64,000 nt of DNA. Origin: Heliocidaris erythrogramma (Eukaryota; Echinodermata; Echinoidea; Camarodonta; Echinometridae). Shown here piece by piece: positions 35,289 through 47,165 of the stretch (within the stretch, counting starts at the first letter, position 1; every line of letters begins with the position of its first letter). Below the pieces are notes generated by a model. That model saw only the letters and a list, made by a program, of their open reading frames with translations, was not told the origin of the DNA and made no database searches. A program made the translations under genes and the position numbers. The stretch spans positions 9,778,244-9,842,243 of the forward strand of contig CM046861.1 of assembly GCA_025617745.1 (NCBI GenBank), written 5' to 3'.

Positions 35289-35490
35289 TTACACCCTGCT
35301 TGTTCACGGAATACGGGAAATATCTACGTTACACCCGTATTCCGTGAGAACAAGCAGGGTGCAACAGTTTTATCCCTTAAAGTGTACACATATAATGTAT
35401 TGGTAAAGAATACTGAATTATCTCTCAGACAAATTGACCAATCAGATTACAGAATTCATGAAAAAAAGATCCCACTAAAAGATAAAATCC
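35289..35490 (+). mobile_element. Hairpin-bearing dispersed repeat, copy 2
   Basis: Arms 35289-35317 (TTACACCCTGCTTGTTCACG...) and 35334-35364 form a near-perfect hairpin with a short loop. The 125 bases after it match 12362-12487. The arms pair better here than in copy 1. Confidence 0.85.
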
Positions 35491-35728
35491 TATATTCATA
35501 TTACGAACGTTTGAAAGCAATGGTAATTATCTATTGAGGTATGCATAATTAGCATCACATGTGTGAAGCATCGAAGGTACTAATAGGTCAATATGAACCA
35601 ATATTCCATCCGGTCAGTATGGTCCATCCGGGATGTAAGCAGGTGAATTTTCTGATCTAATAGTCATTCTAACAAGGATTTTTCCCGGAATTAATTCGAT
35701 CAATCGGTGTAAGTCTTGTCTGTGGGGT

Positions 35729-36070
35729 CAGGGGCGGATCCAGGATTTTGTATAAGGGGGGGGGGGGGGGAGGAACAAATGCAGGTTTGTCAATTTTGCC
35801 TGGAGGGAGACCCGTATTTTTTTAGTCTCGCCAGCCCTCGAAAAGTCGCTCATGGGGGGGGGGGGGGGGGGGGGGGAGCGACAAACAATTTTTTCAGCCC
35901 CTCCAAAATTCGCTAGGGAGGGGGGGGGGTATGGGGGTCTTCTTTCCCTCCATAAATCTCTGAGAAGCAAAAAAAAAGTGTTCTGAAAGGGGAAAAGGGG
36001 GCACAATGCATACTTTTCTTCCAAAAGGGGGGGGGGGCACATCCGGCCCGTGCCCCTAAATCCGCCACTG
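35729..36070. mobile_element. hAT-type MITE with 8-bp target duplication
   Basis: 342 bases. The left end is CAGGGGCGGATCCAGG and the right end, read inward, CAGTGGCGGATTTAGG; ends of this kind are typical of non-autonomous hAT elements. Both sides carry the identical 8-base TGTGGGGT (35721-35728 and 36071-36078), the length hAT transposases produce. The interior has three long G runs (15, 23 and 10 bases) and no coding content. Confidence 0.88.
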
Positions 36071-36699
36071 TGTGGGGTCACTACACCCGAAGCAAGATTA
36101 TCAGACCGTAATCGACATTGACCTCATTAAGTCGCCACCGTTGCTAGGCTTCTTAAATCATTTTGGGGGAAGATGGTGATAATGACTTCTTGTCGATTAT
36201 TCACACCTAAAAGTGATGTCGGTGCTACACGCTCTTGAAAGTGTGTAATCATATGATTTTAAGGCACCGAGGAGTGCAGTATAAATAGCGAAGAGGCTAC
36301 CGGTTAAAAGTGAAATACTATTATTAGTATTATTATTGTTATCACTAATATCATCCTCAGCATTAGTATATAATTATTATTCCTACTCTAATTATTTATA
36401 TCATGGAATCACTACGCGATATTGAATACAAAACGGATTTTACGTTTTTAGAAGGAAAACACAGTACGTTCAGCGGAATGGTGCTATAGATGCTGGAAGT
36501 ATATATAATTCATGTATGTCAAGCACATTAAATAACAACTGTGCATGCAGTGACCTTATAGAGCCTAAACACATGTAATACAGGTAGGGAGGTTAACGTG
36601 CTAATCTCTCGCCGTGTAATAAGAACTTAATTACGTGACAAATACGATACAACTCCCACGGGACTGTGATTCATTGACAGTAAGTGATGAAGGGAACCA

Positions 36700-36937
36700 A
36701 CATCATCGATCCCTTCAGACACGGGGGATGGGGGAGGGGGTACATCCAGCCCTTGCTTCCCCTTTCGAAACCACATTGGCATAGTTGGAGTACACGATAA
36801 AATACAATGTGCAGCTTTCACATTTTCGACCCAAAATGTACCTGTAAGTGTGGTCACTTTTTTTTTTCTTTCCTTTTCTTGCTTGTTTCATTATTTCTCG
36901 GAAGTGCTACCCCTCTTTTTACAAAATCCTGGATCCG
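36700..36937 (-). mobile_element. Probable remnant of a related hAT MITE
   Basis: ACAAAATCCTGGATCCGCCT at 36919-36938 is the reverse complement of the left end of the element at 35729. A G-rich stretch (36721-36740) and CATCCAGCCC lie upstream. The opposite terminus is not clear. Confidence 0.5.
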
Positions 36938-38935
36938 CCTCGGCCTTCTAACAACATTACTACTCCCATCTACTTTTTTACCAGCAAACGACATCCGAAT
37001 ATTGGACATTATAATTAGTCAACCGTTTTGGAGGTGTCGATTTAGATGGGAAGCGTATGAGAGTATTTGTCCCCAATAATTAAAGGATTAACTATTCATG
37101 TGCAGTATAATTATGGAGCTTGTGCTTTCTCTTAATGCGTTCGTCCTCCCCCTTTCCCAATTCCTGAGATCACTCAACGCTCCGGAGTCGTTACCTATCT
37201 TCAATATATCAAGATTACAACAGTATGAACACATAGTATTGCAGAGTTGTGTTGCGAAGTGTGCGTCTTTTTCGCTTTTAAAAGGAATGGACAAAAGAGG
37301 TGTCAATAATTCATTCAAAACTATGAAAATGGGTTGATCTTTAACGACTCTGCTCTCAAAACAGTCACTGCATATTTCATACATCATTGTTTTATGAAAA
37401 GGGCTATGAAGGGTTGATAAGGAAAAAAATGTACACCGGGTATGAAATTCGTGTCTCTAAGAAATTGGACTACCTGTAGTACCTGATAAAAATATTCCAT
37501 GGATGTTGAACCCCAGCTTTTTGAGTTCTTAAACACCTTCTGCCTAGAGAATGTCTATGATGAAAATCATTCAAGACCTTTGTCTTGACATTTCCAAAGC
37601 GACAAGATGGGGTCAAATTAACATGAAATATTGAACGTCAGTTGTCTAAATTATTGATAAATGAGTTAGAGATTAGGCGAGACGAGAATAGTATATGCTA
37701 ACCTTCCAAGGTAGCACCGCTGACGTAACACAACAAATCAAATAGTCACTTGGGGATGGGCACCAGAATCTCGAGACACCTGTAAAACAATGTATGACGT
37801 TTGTCGAAGTTTTTTAATGGCACCTTAAAGGACAAACTGTGGTCGCTTTGGGGTATTTCAAGATAGGCTAGGGAATAGTTGACAGTCGCTAGACAAAACT
37901 GATCAATATACGTGCCTTTCGAGTCATTTAGGCCTAGTTTCGTGTTAAAACATTCATTGAATATTTTTGGCGATTCTAGAAAGTTCTTCGGTGGAATAAC
38001 AAAACAACATGATGAGTGCCATACGCGGATGAGGTTCCATAGAATATATACAAAGAAAACACAGGCAGACAGGAGAGAAGTGGAATATGGATTATTTCTT
38101 GGATGTATGCAACAAAACTGCAGACGTCAGCAGGTTATCCAGCACTTCATAAAAAAAATGGACAAGGAAGGTATCCTGTTATCCTTTTTATCCACAAGAA
38201 AATATCATAGAAAATGGAATTCCAGATTAAGCAAATCATTTTAGTCTCTGCAGTTGTCTCGCTTTATCTCCCCCCCCCCCCTCTCTCTCTCTCTTCCCCC
38301 ATTTCTATATTTTTATAGGCCTATCTCTTCTCAGCATCTTTAACAGATTCTCCCTCCCTGCTCTCTAGATGTTATTGGGAATAATGCTTTATATTTTGTA
38401 ATGAAATTTAAAGGGGTCGTAAGAATAAAATAACTTGAACATTCTGTGATTCATTCTCTCCCCATTATCGTAATAATCACGGAGTATCTATTTGCTTGCT
38501 CTTAAATTTCTGAAAAAAATAGAATGTCCCTTTTCTATCGCCTCTTTCCTCTTTCTATTAGGCCACACATCAGTGCAGATATGGGCCTGCGACGGTTTCT
38601 CGTTAGACTTGTAGACACATTGACTTATAGAGAGTCTCATGGTGGTCATCAAAAATAGAATAACATTTCATCGCTGATTTAAATCTTCACTTCTGTCTAG
38701 TCATTATTCATGTTTTTTTATTCACATTATAATTCTTCTTTTTTTCTCACCCTCTCAACAACAGACAATCGTGGGTTCTGTATTTAAGATACACAGTTTG
38801 ACTGAAAACAAAATAACTCAGCTCAAGTATCGCAATGGGACAGAGACTATTTAACTTGTCAAAATATTTTGCTTGCCCATTTCACCTACTTAAAACACCA
38901 ACTTCTATTGAAACTTTGTAGCTTTGTAGCTTTGT

Positions 38936-38998
38936 AGCACTTTGTGCGTGCGTGCGTGCGCGTGCGCGCGCGCGTGTGTGTGGTTGTGTATGTATGTA
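38936..38998. repeat. GTGC/GT/GTAT microsatellite
   Basis: TGCG units, then CG-rich alternation (GTGCGCGCGCGCG), then TG and TATG units: an alternating purine-pyrimidine tract. Confidence 0.85.
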
Positions 38999-39659
38999 TA
39001 AGCCAGTTCGGGGTTAGCGCATGGTACAAATGACCCCAAATATCCCCAGATATTTTAGACATGGAGGGCCCTTTATGTGCACTTCAGAAAAATAACTCTG
39101 GGAGTGATAGAGGTGCCTCATGAATAGCTTTTGTTTCCCCCTTTAAAAAGAATACTTCCACCTGGATATCATGGAATGCACCATTGAATAATTGAATAAT
39201 GATTACATGACATTCATGAGCACATATCGAATATTAGTGTCAGTGGGTTTTAGAATTTGGTACAGATGACCTTTATCTGCTCATGCTCAGATTGCATCTC
39301 CGAAGTGGCTTATTGTCACGAGACCTATGGTGTCTTTGAGTGTGAAACCTTATTTTTAATAAAGGTGTTTCCCGGTTTCTCACTTTTATATACAATTGTC
39401 AGTAATGTACGTTTTGTACATTAATCCCTCAGATTACACTAGGTTCACAGATGGCGCGCAGTGCACAGCTGTGAAAAGATTAAGAAAAGAACACATGTTA
39501 TACTGTGCAGATTATGTAATTCCTCAGCTGGGTTATACATGGAACACGTTAATGAACTGTACCCGTCATAATTTGTATTCGAGACACGATATTTTCATCT
39601 GATTCATGATGTTTAAATGTTGTCCAGGGCGATACTGCTAAAAAAAAGGTTCAACTAGG

Positions 39660-40086
39660 GTCGGCCCAGCCGCGTATTTTTTCTGGCAGGACTTGCGCCA
39701 TGTATGTAGGGCTCTGGTCAAGAGGCCCCGTTTGAAGACTTTGAGAGAGACTACAACTTTAAGACTTGTATTTTCCCAAAGTTTCACTCTATTTTTATTT
39801 CAGCAAAAGAAAATTTTGTCAATACTGAATATCCAATCTGATCCTGACGAGAATCTAACTCGCGTCACCTACATGACAAGCGCATCATATATTCAAATGC
39901 GCCACACAAGCAACTGCAAGTTAGGTTCGCTCGTTTTATTCCCTACGCTTTGATTTTCATGAATATTGATGCCGACTAGTCTTGACGGAATAAACCGTAT
40001 TGTCACTTCAATTTGGCGGTCAAATACTGCCCTCTCTCGTCGGTGGCGCAAGTCCTGCCAAAAAAAAAAAATAGCGGCCCGCCCCG
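39660..40086 (-). mobile_element. Foldback element with tRNA-like core, copy A
   Basis: Inverted ends TGGCAGGACTTGCGCCA (39684-39700) and its exact reverse complement (40044-40060), extended by a T/A run and GC-rich flanks. On the minus strand the interior has a tRNA-like stretch (TGTGGCGCATTTG as A box, GACGCGAGTTAGATTCTCG as B-box region) and two blocks shared with copy B at 59965-60372: AAGACTAGTCGGCAT with AATACGGTTTATTC, and AAATTTTCTTTTGCTGA with GAAAATACAAGTC. Confidence 0.8.
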
Positions 40087-40270
40087 GGGTCCGTTTTGAC
40101 CTCTTTGCCCTAGCTCTGTATAGCGGCCTCTGCGAGCCAGCTGTATGCATATGCAGTCAATACGCGTAATTCAACAGTAGACTACCAGATTTTCAGTACT
40201 ATACCGTACTACTAGTATTATTTTTCTAAGTCAGCTTAGAAATTACATAATCTGTAAAGTAAAGGGATCA

Positions 40271-40412
40271 GGAATTGGTAAGGAAACGGTAACGTATACG
40301 GGCAGCTCTTTGTATGTGCCTACAAACTGACTCTGGTTCGAATCTCTGTCACGTCTTTCGGATGGTGACATGAAAGGTCGGTCCCAGACGTAAATAAACA
40401 TCTTTCATTGAT
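40271..40412 (+). mobile_element. tRNA-derived SINE family 2, copy 2
   Basis: Same family as 13391-13546, plus strand here: ACGGGCAGCTCTTTGTATG, CAAACTGACTCTGG, B box GGTTCGAATCTCTG, and GGTCGGTCCCAGACGTAAAT near the 3' end. About 15 bases just before the B box are missing relative to the other copies. Confidence 0.75.
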
Positions 40413-40548
40413 TTTTTTTTTCCATAATGTGTTTATTAGAGATTTCATTGAAAAAACATCAATACACATAAATCAATATAAACAAACAAGGGAACCCCAA
40501 CAAAAGTACATACATAAACCATTGATACACGTCTGTAAAAATTCAATT

Positions 40549-40573
40549 ACACACACACACACACACACACACC
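40549..40573. repeat. CA microsatellite
   Basis: CA dinucleotide run of about 24 bases. Confidence 0.9.
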
Positions 40574-41479
40574 CAACACACACAAATTGTACTTTTTCAT
40601 AATTTTTCACAGTTGTCTACTGTGTTCCATTGTGAATCAGGTGAAAAAGTAGGTATTCATACGTGACCTTCTCCAGATTTTATTCATTGATAAGCGCGGC
40701 CTTCTTATCTTTCTTTGAATTTCCATTTTCTTTGTAAAATATTTTCGTTGAAGAAACCCCTTCAGTTACAACCGAATGGGTGTAACCTTGAGACGGGACA
40801 GAATTATTGAGAAGCTTATGTCTTTATACCTCGTATCCTTGCCCTCACGTAAATCGATGGGTCTTTTAATAATTCAATTTCAAAGGAAATCGACAGATTT
40901 ACAAGAAGTTAAAAACGATTGGATAAGCATTTTTGTGACTATATCCTCTTGAGTCAGGTAAAACTAGATCTCGACTTGATTGGAAGGATTTTCGTCGTAA
41001 AATCCCATCTTTCGAATAGCCAAAGCAGCAAAAATCGTCACCAAGGATGCACAATTCAGCGCATTGATTTCGATATTTTAAATACCCCTTAGAATTCACA
41101 CTACGGTCCCACGTATTTAATCTTGCGTACCGTATCACGGATGACGCTGAAGGCTACATTCAATCATAGGAAAGGTACATGGAGCGTATGATTGGCTAAC
41201 ATTTAGCCTGAATTAGGGTTGTGAACATCGGATGAATACACATGTAACGATTGGACACTTTGCCTCTCTCACAGATCAGTTCACTTTTGAATTGACAATT
41301 CGGGTGAAGGATTTACAGTGAGACAGTTCGTTGACTAGAAAAGGATAATATAGTTAATGAAAACTTGAATCAGAATCCCTTTTCTTACTTAATGGTCGGA
41401 CTTCAATCCTTATCTGAAACCGACCGTACGTCTCTATCTATAGATATAAACCGTGATTGCAACCATGCATGATTTAAAT

Positions 41480-41945
41480 TCATGCAGGGTGCTAAGAAAC
41501 ACAGAAATCATCGTCTCAATTCGCTGCCCATACGGTTTCGTATATGCGAGGTTCCTTCTCACGACGAGTTACACCTCGAAGGGTCAGCGAACATGAATCA
41601 AATCGCACATGGTGTGAATCACGACGCATTATGCTGCCTATACTCTGTCAGATGTCCTGCTGCTGTCCTTAGAACACCGAGATAATTCACTAGGGAGGGA
41701 CAGCGAACATGATTCAACCCACACGTGATGCGAATCACGTTTCATTCCGCTGGCCCTATACGGTGTCAGATGTTGTACCGCGTTTCAAAGTGAACCTAGA
41801 TTCCTCACAACATAGGTACAACGAACATGATTGAAATCACACATGATGAGAATCACGATTCATTTCGCTGCTTCTAAGGTGTCTGACGCACCAATACGTC
41901 TCACATCGTATGAGCAGCGAACGCGATTTAAAGAATGACGGAAAA
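41480..41945 (+). repeat. Tandem array, period about 117 bases
   Basis: A unit beginning CAGCGAACATGATTCAA recurs at 41585, 41701, 41819 and (partial) 41915, spacings 116, 118 and 96. Each full unit has GTGAATCACGA-like and TGTCAGATG-like words at the same offset. A degraded first unit lies before 41585. No coding pattern. Confidence 0.75.
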
Positions 41946-42299
41946 ATCTGCCTTTAGGCAAGGCCTCAGACGTCTTCTCTCTTGAGATAGAAAACTCTAA
42001 ATAAGCGTTTCCAAAATGTCACGCGTCATGACTACTAGCTTTGCTCTCCCTTTCTCTTTCTTCCTCTCTCTCATCCAGACTTCATAAACTTCCATCAAAT
42101 CGATTCTGATTAATACCGCTTGGCTAGCCCCAGGAAAAGCTTAACATGATAATCTGTCTTTCAAGTCGCAAGATTATAGCCCCAATTAGGATGAAGTACT
42201 TTTTGTGAAATGGACCCGAACGGATGGGGCTTTGCACCATGCAGAATAGTAATGATACTTTTGTTTACCCAGGGAAGCCTTATTATCTTCAATGCTGTT

Positions 42300-42482
42300 A
42301 TTCCTGAGGTCCCTGCAATTATTGTTACCGCAGCAATTGCCAGGTACCCATTTACACCTGGGTGGAGAGCTAGGACAAAATGATGCAGGTAAAACACCTT
42401 GTCCAAGGATGTAAGCACCCATCGAGGATGGAACCCAGGACCTCTCCTATAAGCCTTCACCAATATACCACGGCGCTCCCAC
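42300..42482 (-). mobile_element. tRNA-derived SINE fragment
   Basis: CAGCAATTGCCAGGTACCC, CACCTGGGTGGAGAG, CCATCGAGGATGGAACCCAG and a closing CCACGGCGCTCCCA read on the minus strand as tRNA head, B box and SINE body. It resembles the element at 12776 in the GGGTACCTGG segment. Confidence 0.7.
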
Positions 42483-42579
42483 ATGAGCCTTTGATGTGGG
42501 CGTGTAGATGTGCGTGCGTTGCGTGTGTGCGCGCAAGCCAGCTCATTATGCATAAACCCATAGGCCCGTATTCTGAACT

Positions 42580-42859
42580 CCGGTTTAACTTAAACCATGG
42601 TTTAAATCTGTGGTTTAACTATGGGTAGCCCAAAATGTCAAAACTTTGTTTACGCTGTATGTTCCATATGTTTACTGGATTCTGGTCTCATGCTTTAATG
42701 GTCAAGAAAACTATAAGTACTTATCATTCCCAGACATTTTGTAAAAGATTGAGTACCAAAAATGCTGATAAATTGAATATCTACTGTTAGAGGTTTGTGT
42801 CACATTTGGTGGCCCATAGTTAAACCACATATTTAGACCATGGTTTAAGTTAAACCGGA
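42580..42859. mobile_element. Foldback MITE with about 47-bp arms (CCGGTTTAACTTAAACC)
   Basis: Left arm 42580-42626 starts TCCGGTTTAACTTAAACCAT and includes TGTGGTTTAACTATGGG. The right arm 42813-42859 is its reverse complement with few differences. The arms themselves contain self-complementary GGTTTAA/TTAAACC words. Spacer about 186 bases, no coding content. Confidence 0.85.
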
Positions 42860-43802
42860 CATATTGAACCTCGATAGATTATATATCGGGGAAAATGTTT
42901 ACACGTTCAACGTCGATAAGCGCATGTTACTCACAATGAAAACTTTCTTTCTTGACAGTGAATCGTTTTATATTTATCTCACTGATGCAGCAACTTGATT
43001 ATGTGTTCATATCATGCGCTATGAAACAGGCTTGGCGCGTGATATCTTAAAACGAATCCTTAAGGCCTATGGTAAGAAGCCACGGGAATCACAGAGCGTC
43101 ATTGTTTTTTTATTGATTTTTATGTATTATACATCTTTTATAAATTTTATTATGTTTTTTGCCTAGTGTGAGTATCCAAAGACAAATTTACACTCATGTA
43201 CATTAATTTGAAATTTAGATAAATCAAACTGATTGAATCTGCACAAACAGAGCATGCACGAGAGAGGGGGTCTTAATGAGAAGAGTCCTCAAGAGCGAAA
43301 CATTGGTAAATTTCCAATTTCGTCATCAAACATCAGCAGTCAAGTGCACAAAGCCAAGTCTCATGGGGAATTTTAGGCGCTTTTATTGCAGCTTTCGAAG
43401 AAACAACTTATTTGTCATATTTTCATTACAATAGGTCGTAGGGCACATGTACAAAAGCCCTCAGTTGAATAGATCCAAAACAGTCTTAAAACAGACGCAA
43501 AAGAGGACACCAATTCCATACGCTATGTTTTTCTTCATGTTCCACTTGTATTTTGTCTATTTACTTGACCTTTAGACATTACATCCGTCACTATTCGACC
43601 AAGCATATCTAGAGAAGGACATTAATGGTGTTCTCTCAGTCGACCAGAAACTGAGTCATTAAGCATTTGAAGCCTGAGTGAATCAAAAGGTCATCATAGA
43701 ACGGACATGACGGAAGGGGAGAGGGCCAGATTGCCTATAGGGTTCTACGACTCATATTCTGGAGAAAATGTCTTACTCTAACCGCGTCCATGACTTCAAC
43801 AT

Positions 43803-43950
43803 GGGCCCTGTTTCATAAAATCTGTAAACAATAACAAGTTGCAATAACTGTTATAAGCTACTGAAATCCTTGCTTCTGATTGGCTGAGAGCAAATTTGTC
43901 ATAGAAATGGGGCAGTTGTTATTGATTACAAGTTTTATGAAACAGGTCCC
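43803..43950 (-). mobile_element. CCAAT-core MITE family, copy 3 (complete)
   Basis: 148 bases, the same length and orientation as copy 2. Left end GGGCCCTGTTTCATAAAAT, right end GTTTTATGAAACAGGTCCC, core CTTCTGATTGGCTGAGAGCA. Confidence 0.9.
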
Positions 43951-45006
43951 TGGACCAAACACTATACCTAACCCTAGCCATGCTAACCCTAACCCTAATA
44001 TAAAAACCATTTTAACCCTAGCAATAAATTTTTGACCCGGGGAAATGTCATCGAAGCAAAATGATGGGTCACTGGCCATAGACCACCAACTCTCTTTCCT
44101 TGTCCTCACCAAAAATACTAATACCAACAATAGATACTGTTCTGTTGACAATTATGTTGAGAAAAGTAACATATGAGATAATCAAAAAGAAATAGATTTG
44201 GGGCTGAGTAAAGGGTTGTGTATCTCAATGGTCGTTGAAAAGCGGTATTTGTTTCAGAAATGAATTAATGAGTGCTATTGCCCAAAGCAATATAGGTATT
44301 ATTCTATAATCTTGTGTCTCAGATGTGAGTTAAAGGTCCCATTCAAATTTTCAAAGTACATGTTTAAACTTGTAACTTTTCCTTAAAACTATCAGGGATA
44401 TATACATGTATTTTCTCAGGAACTAAAGTTCTTCTTCTTTATATCATTCCTACTGAAAATAAAACTTACGGAAAATAAAGGTTAATTTTCTCTTACGTTT
44501 CTTTAAGTGTTATTGTATGTATACATAATATTTCGTTTTAAGTCAAATCTATAAGCAATTGGACTATTTTCACGTCCATGTCAAATGTTAAATAATACCT
44601 AAAAGGCCAAATCGCTCTCTCTCTAAATTCAAATAAAAAGGAAAGCAAATTATGTAAACCTTTGTAAAGCATATGAGAAATTGCTGACAATAAATGAGAA
44701 ATCAGAGGCATTTTTTTTTTACATCAGACATCAAATTTATGAGGACAGTTTTGGACCTTTAACTAATTGCATCTAAATAGAGGTTTTTCAATTAAAATTT
44801 TGCTGCAAGGAAGTAGGTTCATTACCTGTTATTAGTGGAACTCCCGAATGAGTACGAAACCAGTGGAGTATGGATGATGGGCGCAATGAGGCTTGGGCAA
44901 TGTTGTAACATTGAGTGCATACGGTTCACTGAATAACACGCATGTGTTACTGTCAGAAGGTAGTATGTCCAACATCACACAGCTTTCAAAATATTATCTC
45001 ACATCC

Positions 45007-45146
45007 CGGGGAGCGTTTCATCAAGCGTTTTGTCAGTGATTTGTACTGACAAATTTGCTCTCAGCCAATCAGATACAAGGATTTCAGTAGCTTATAACAG
45101 TTTTCGGTAAAAATCACTGACAGAACGCTTGATGAAACGCTCCCCC
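45007..45146 (+). mobile_element. CCAAT-core MITE family, copy 4 (alternative arms)
   Basis: 140 bases. Both arms read GGGAGCGTTTCATCAAGCGT inward and match each other almost perfectly, but differ from the GGGCCC...CATAAAACTTGT arms of copies 2 and 3. The core (CTCTCAGCCAATCAGATACA) is the same. Confidence 0.9.
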
Positions 45147-45720
45147 GATCGCAAAGACATTCGAAAAATCAACCTATGGTAATTTCAATAGCCTTGTCAA
45201 TCACTTACTGAGAGATGCGAATATTAAAATGATAATAATCCGAATATTAGTATTTATGTGATATACAATAGAGTATTAACATTGCCCTTGACGTGATTTT
45301 GTGAAGGTATGGATATTAACATATGTATCAAAAACTTATACAACTTATCATTTTAAAAGCATACCGTCAGAGTAGTCTTATAAGTGTAAGATAATAGCCA
45401 ACGTATGAATTACAACATAGTACTTTTCATTTAGTCCATGCAAGTTAGCATTTGAAGTGCTCTTTGATTATTCTAGACATGCCAGAGGTATAATTTGTTT
45501 TTACGTACTTCTGGCTTTAAACACTGTCTTCTTAGGTTTCACCCCAAATTTAAAAGCATTTATACATCGTATAACATGATGTATACAGATATTGAATAAA
45601 AGCTGGGAACAAAATAACAAAAAATAAAAAAAATATATAAATGTCGGACCACCCAGATGGTTGCTATCAGAGAATAAAACCTCAGTCACTTCGCCAGACC
45701 GACACCAAACATATTCCAAG

Positions 45721-45843
45721 TCAATAACAACTGACCCATTTCTATGACAAATTTACTCTCAGCCAATCAGATTCAAGGATTTCAGTAGCTTATAACAATT
45801 CTTGTAACTTGTTGTTGATGAAAAGTTTTATGAAACGGGGCCC
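45721..45843 (+). mobile_element. CCAAT-core MITE family, copy 5 (left arm truncated)
   Basis: Core CTCAGCCAATCAGATTCAAG and right end AAGTTTTATGAAACGGGGCCC-type are intact. The left end starts inside the arm, about 26 bases short. Confidence 0.8.
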
Positions 45844-46429
45844 TGATGTCAGTCTCTTTGGTGTGACTGGGGTATCAATTGAAATTCACAACTGGAGATG
45901 GCCCGTTTTGCCTTAATAGTTAAGAATGATTCGACAAAGACCAGAACATAGCACGCCATGTGTCAATGATACGTGCACACGGCCTTGCAGAACGAAATGT
46001 TTCATATTTGATGCTTATTACATCATTAACCTTTTCCATGTCCCTGTAACTTATCAATGCATAGTTTCGTTTACGCTGACATAGAATAACCTTGTGGATT
46101 AGAGGTGGGATCGGTTGATTCTGGTTGATTTTCCTTCAAAATTTCCATTAAAACATCAAAGGCACAGTTGAGTAGATAAAGCGATGGATAATGGAGATTA
46201 TAAGATCATGTATGCTATGTTGCCGCCGCCTGCCAATGGTGTCATCGAGGTTGCACACTTATGATCAAAATGTACCAGGTATACGGACTGGTTTAAAAAA
46301 AATCTGTCCCCATCGCCCAATTCTTGCTCCGACATTTCAGGTAATATTTACATTTAGTCCTTGACATATTTTCATATCAGTGCAGAGAAAAAAAGTATAA
46401 AAGAAAGTTTCTATGTAAGTGCTATTTTT

Positions 46430-46605
46430 CAAACATTTTGTATAAGTTTTTTATTTATTTTGTATGTCTGTAAGTAAGTTTTATTAAGTTTTATTATGTT
46501 TTATGTTTTATGATTGGACGAAAACCGCCCTGGGGTTGTAAGAAGTTATCTCTTTTTTTTTTTACCGCGTTTGAATAAATAATATTAAAATTTAAAAAAA
46601 ATAGC
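46430..46605 (+). mobile_element. Possible 3' end of a LINE
   Basis: GACGAAAACCGCCCTGGGGT...GCGTTTGAATAAATAATATT resembles the short 3' end of invertebrate non-LTR elements. Evidence is only stylistic. Confidence 0.3.
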
Positions 46606-46929
46606 TTACAGACAAACTACAATGTAGAAATCCACTTCTATATACGTATGAGTTCAATCACCAGAAGTATATAGCAGATATAAAGATTTACAAAAATAAA
46701 AGTGATTCATAAAACTTGAAAAATCTCCCGAGTCTTAGAAGTTTAAGTGTATCAAATTTAATGACCGAAGATTTATCATAACTGAAATTCTTGTCAAATT
46801 CAATTCAGTGTGCATGGATGAAGAGCAATCTAATGTGCTAGATATGTATTATTCATCGAGAAACCTATAAATAATCCTGATGGTCTAAGTATATCAAATT
46901 ATGATATTGTTTGAGGCTATATACCTGTC

Positions 46930-47165
46930 TAGTTCCTGGACACTTTTTGAGAGTTATAGATTGCAATGTCCAGAATACTTCAACGATTGCCTAGTTCGTC
47001 GCCCTCAAACTCGCCTTACTCGCTCTTCATCTTCTTGTTTTGTTGACTTAGCGCCTCACCAAGGAATGTTTCTGCAGACATTACTTCCCCTTCAGTTTCT
47101 GCAACGCCTGCGAGGTTGTGGAACAGACTGCTACATTTGTTGACCAGTTCAAGAGACTTTTGTAG
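46930..47165 (+). pseudogene. Decayed reverse transcriptase C-terminal fragment (LINE)
   Basis: One frame gives CPEYFNDCLVRRPQTRLTRSS, like the P-x-Y-x-x-D-x-L and R-x-x-RSS region near the end of Jockey/CR1-type reverse transcriptase ORFs. A neighbouring frame gives ARLWNRL (usual RLWNSLP), and another DQFKRLL (usual FK..L). Frames change and a stop follows, so this is a small dead fragment. Confidence 0.4.

Noticed and set aside
37700..37787. Segment on the minus strand with plausible acceptor and donor sites (peptide with FWCPSPSDYLICC)
   Set aside because: Not similar to the P2X N-terminus and not recognisable otherwise; could be an untranslated exon, but nothing supports it.
37912..38244. 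110-codon plus-strand ORF
   Set aside because: No family resemblance and no supporting signals.
41480..41945. CRISPR-like array
   Set aside because: Spacing of units is about 117 bases with diverged full-length units and no short identical repeats; eukaryotic tandem repeat.
43965..44010. Telomere
   Set aside because: Only a few CCCTAA-type units; interstitial and too short.
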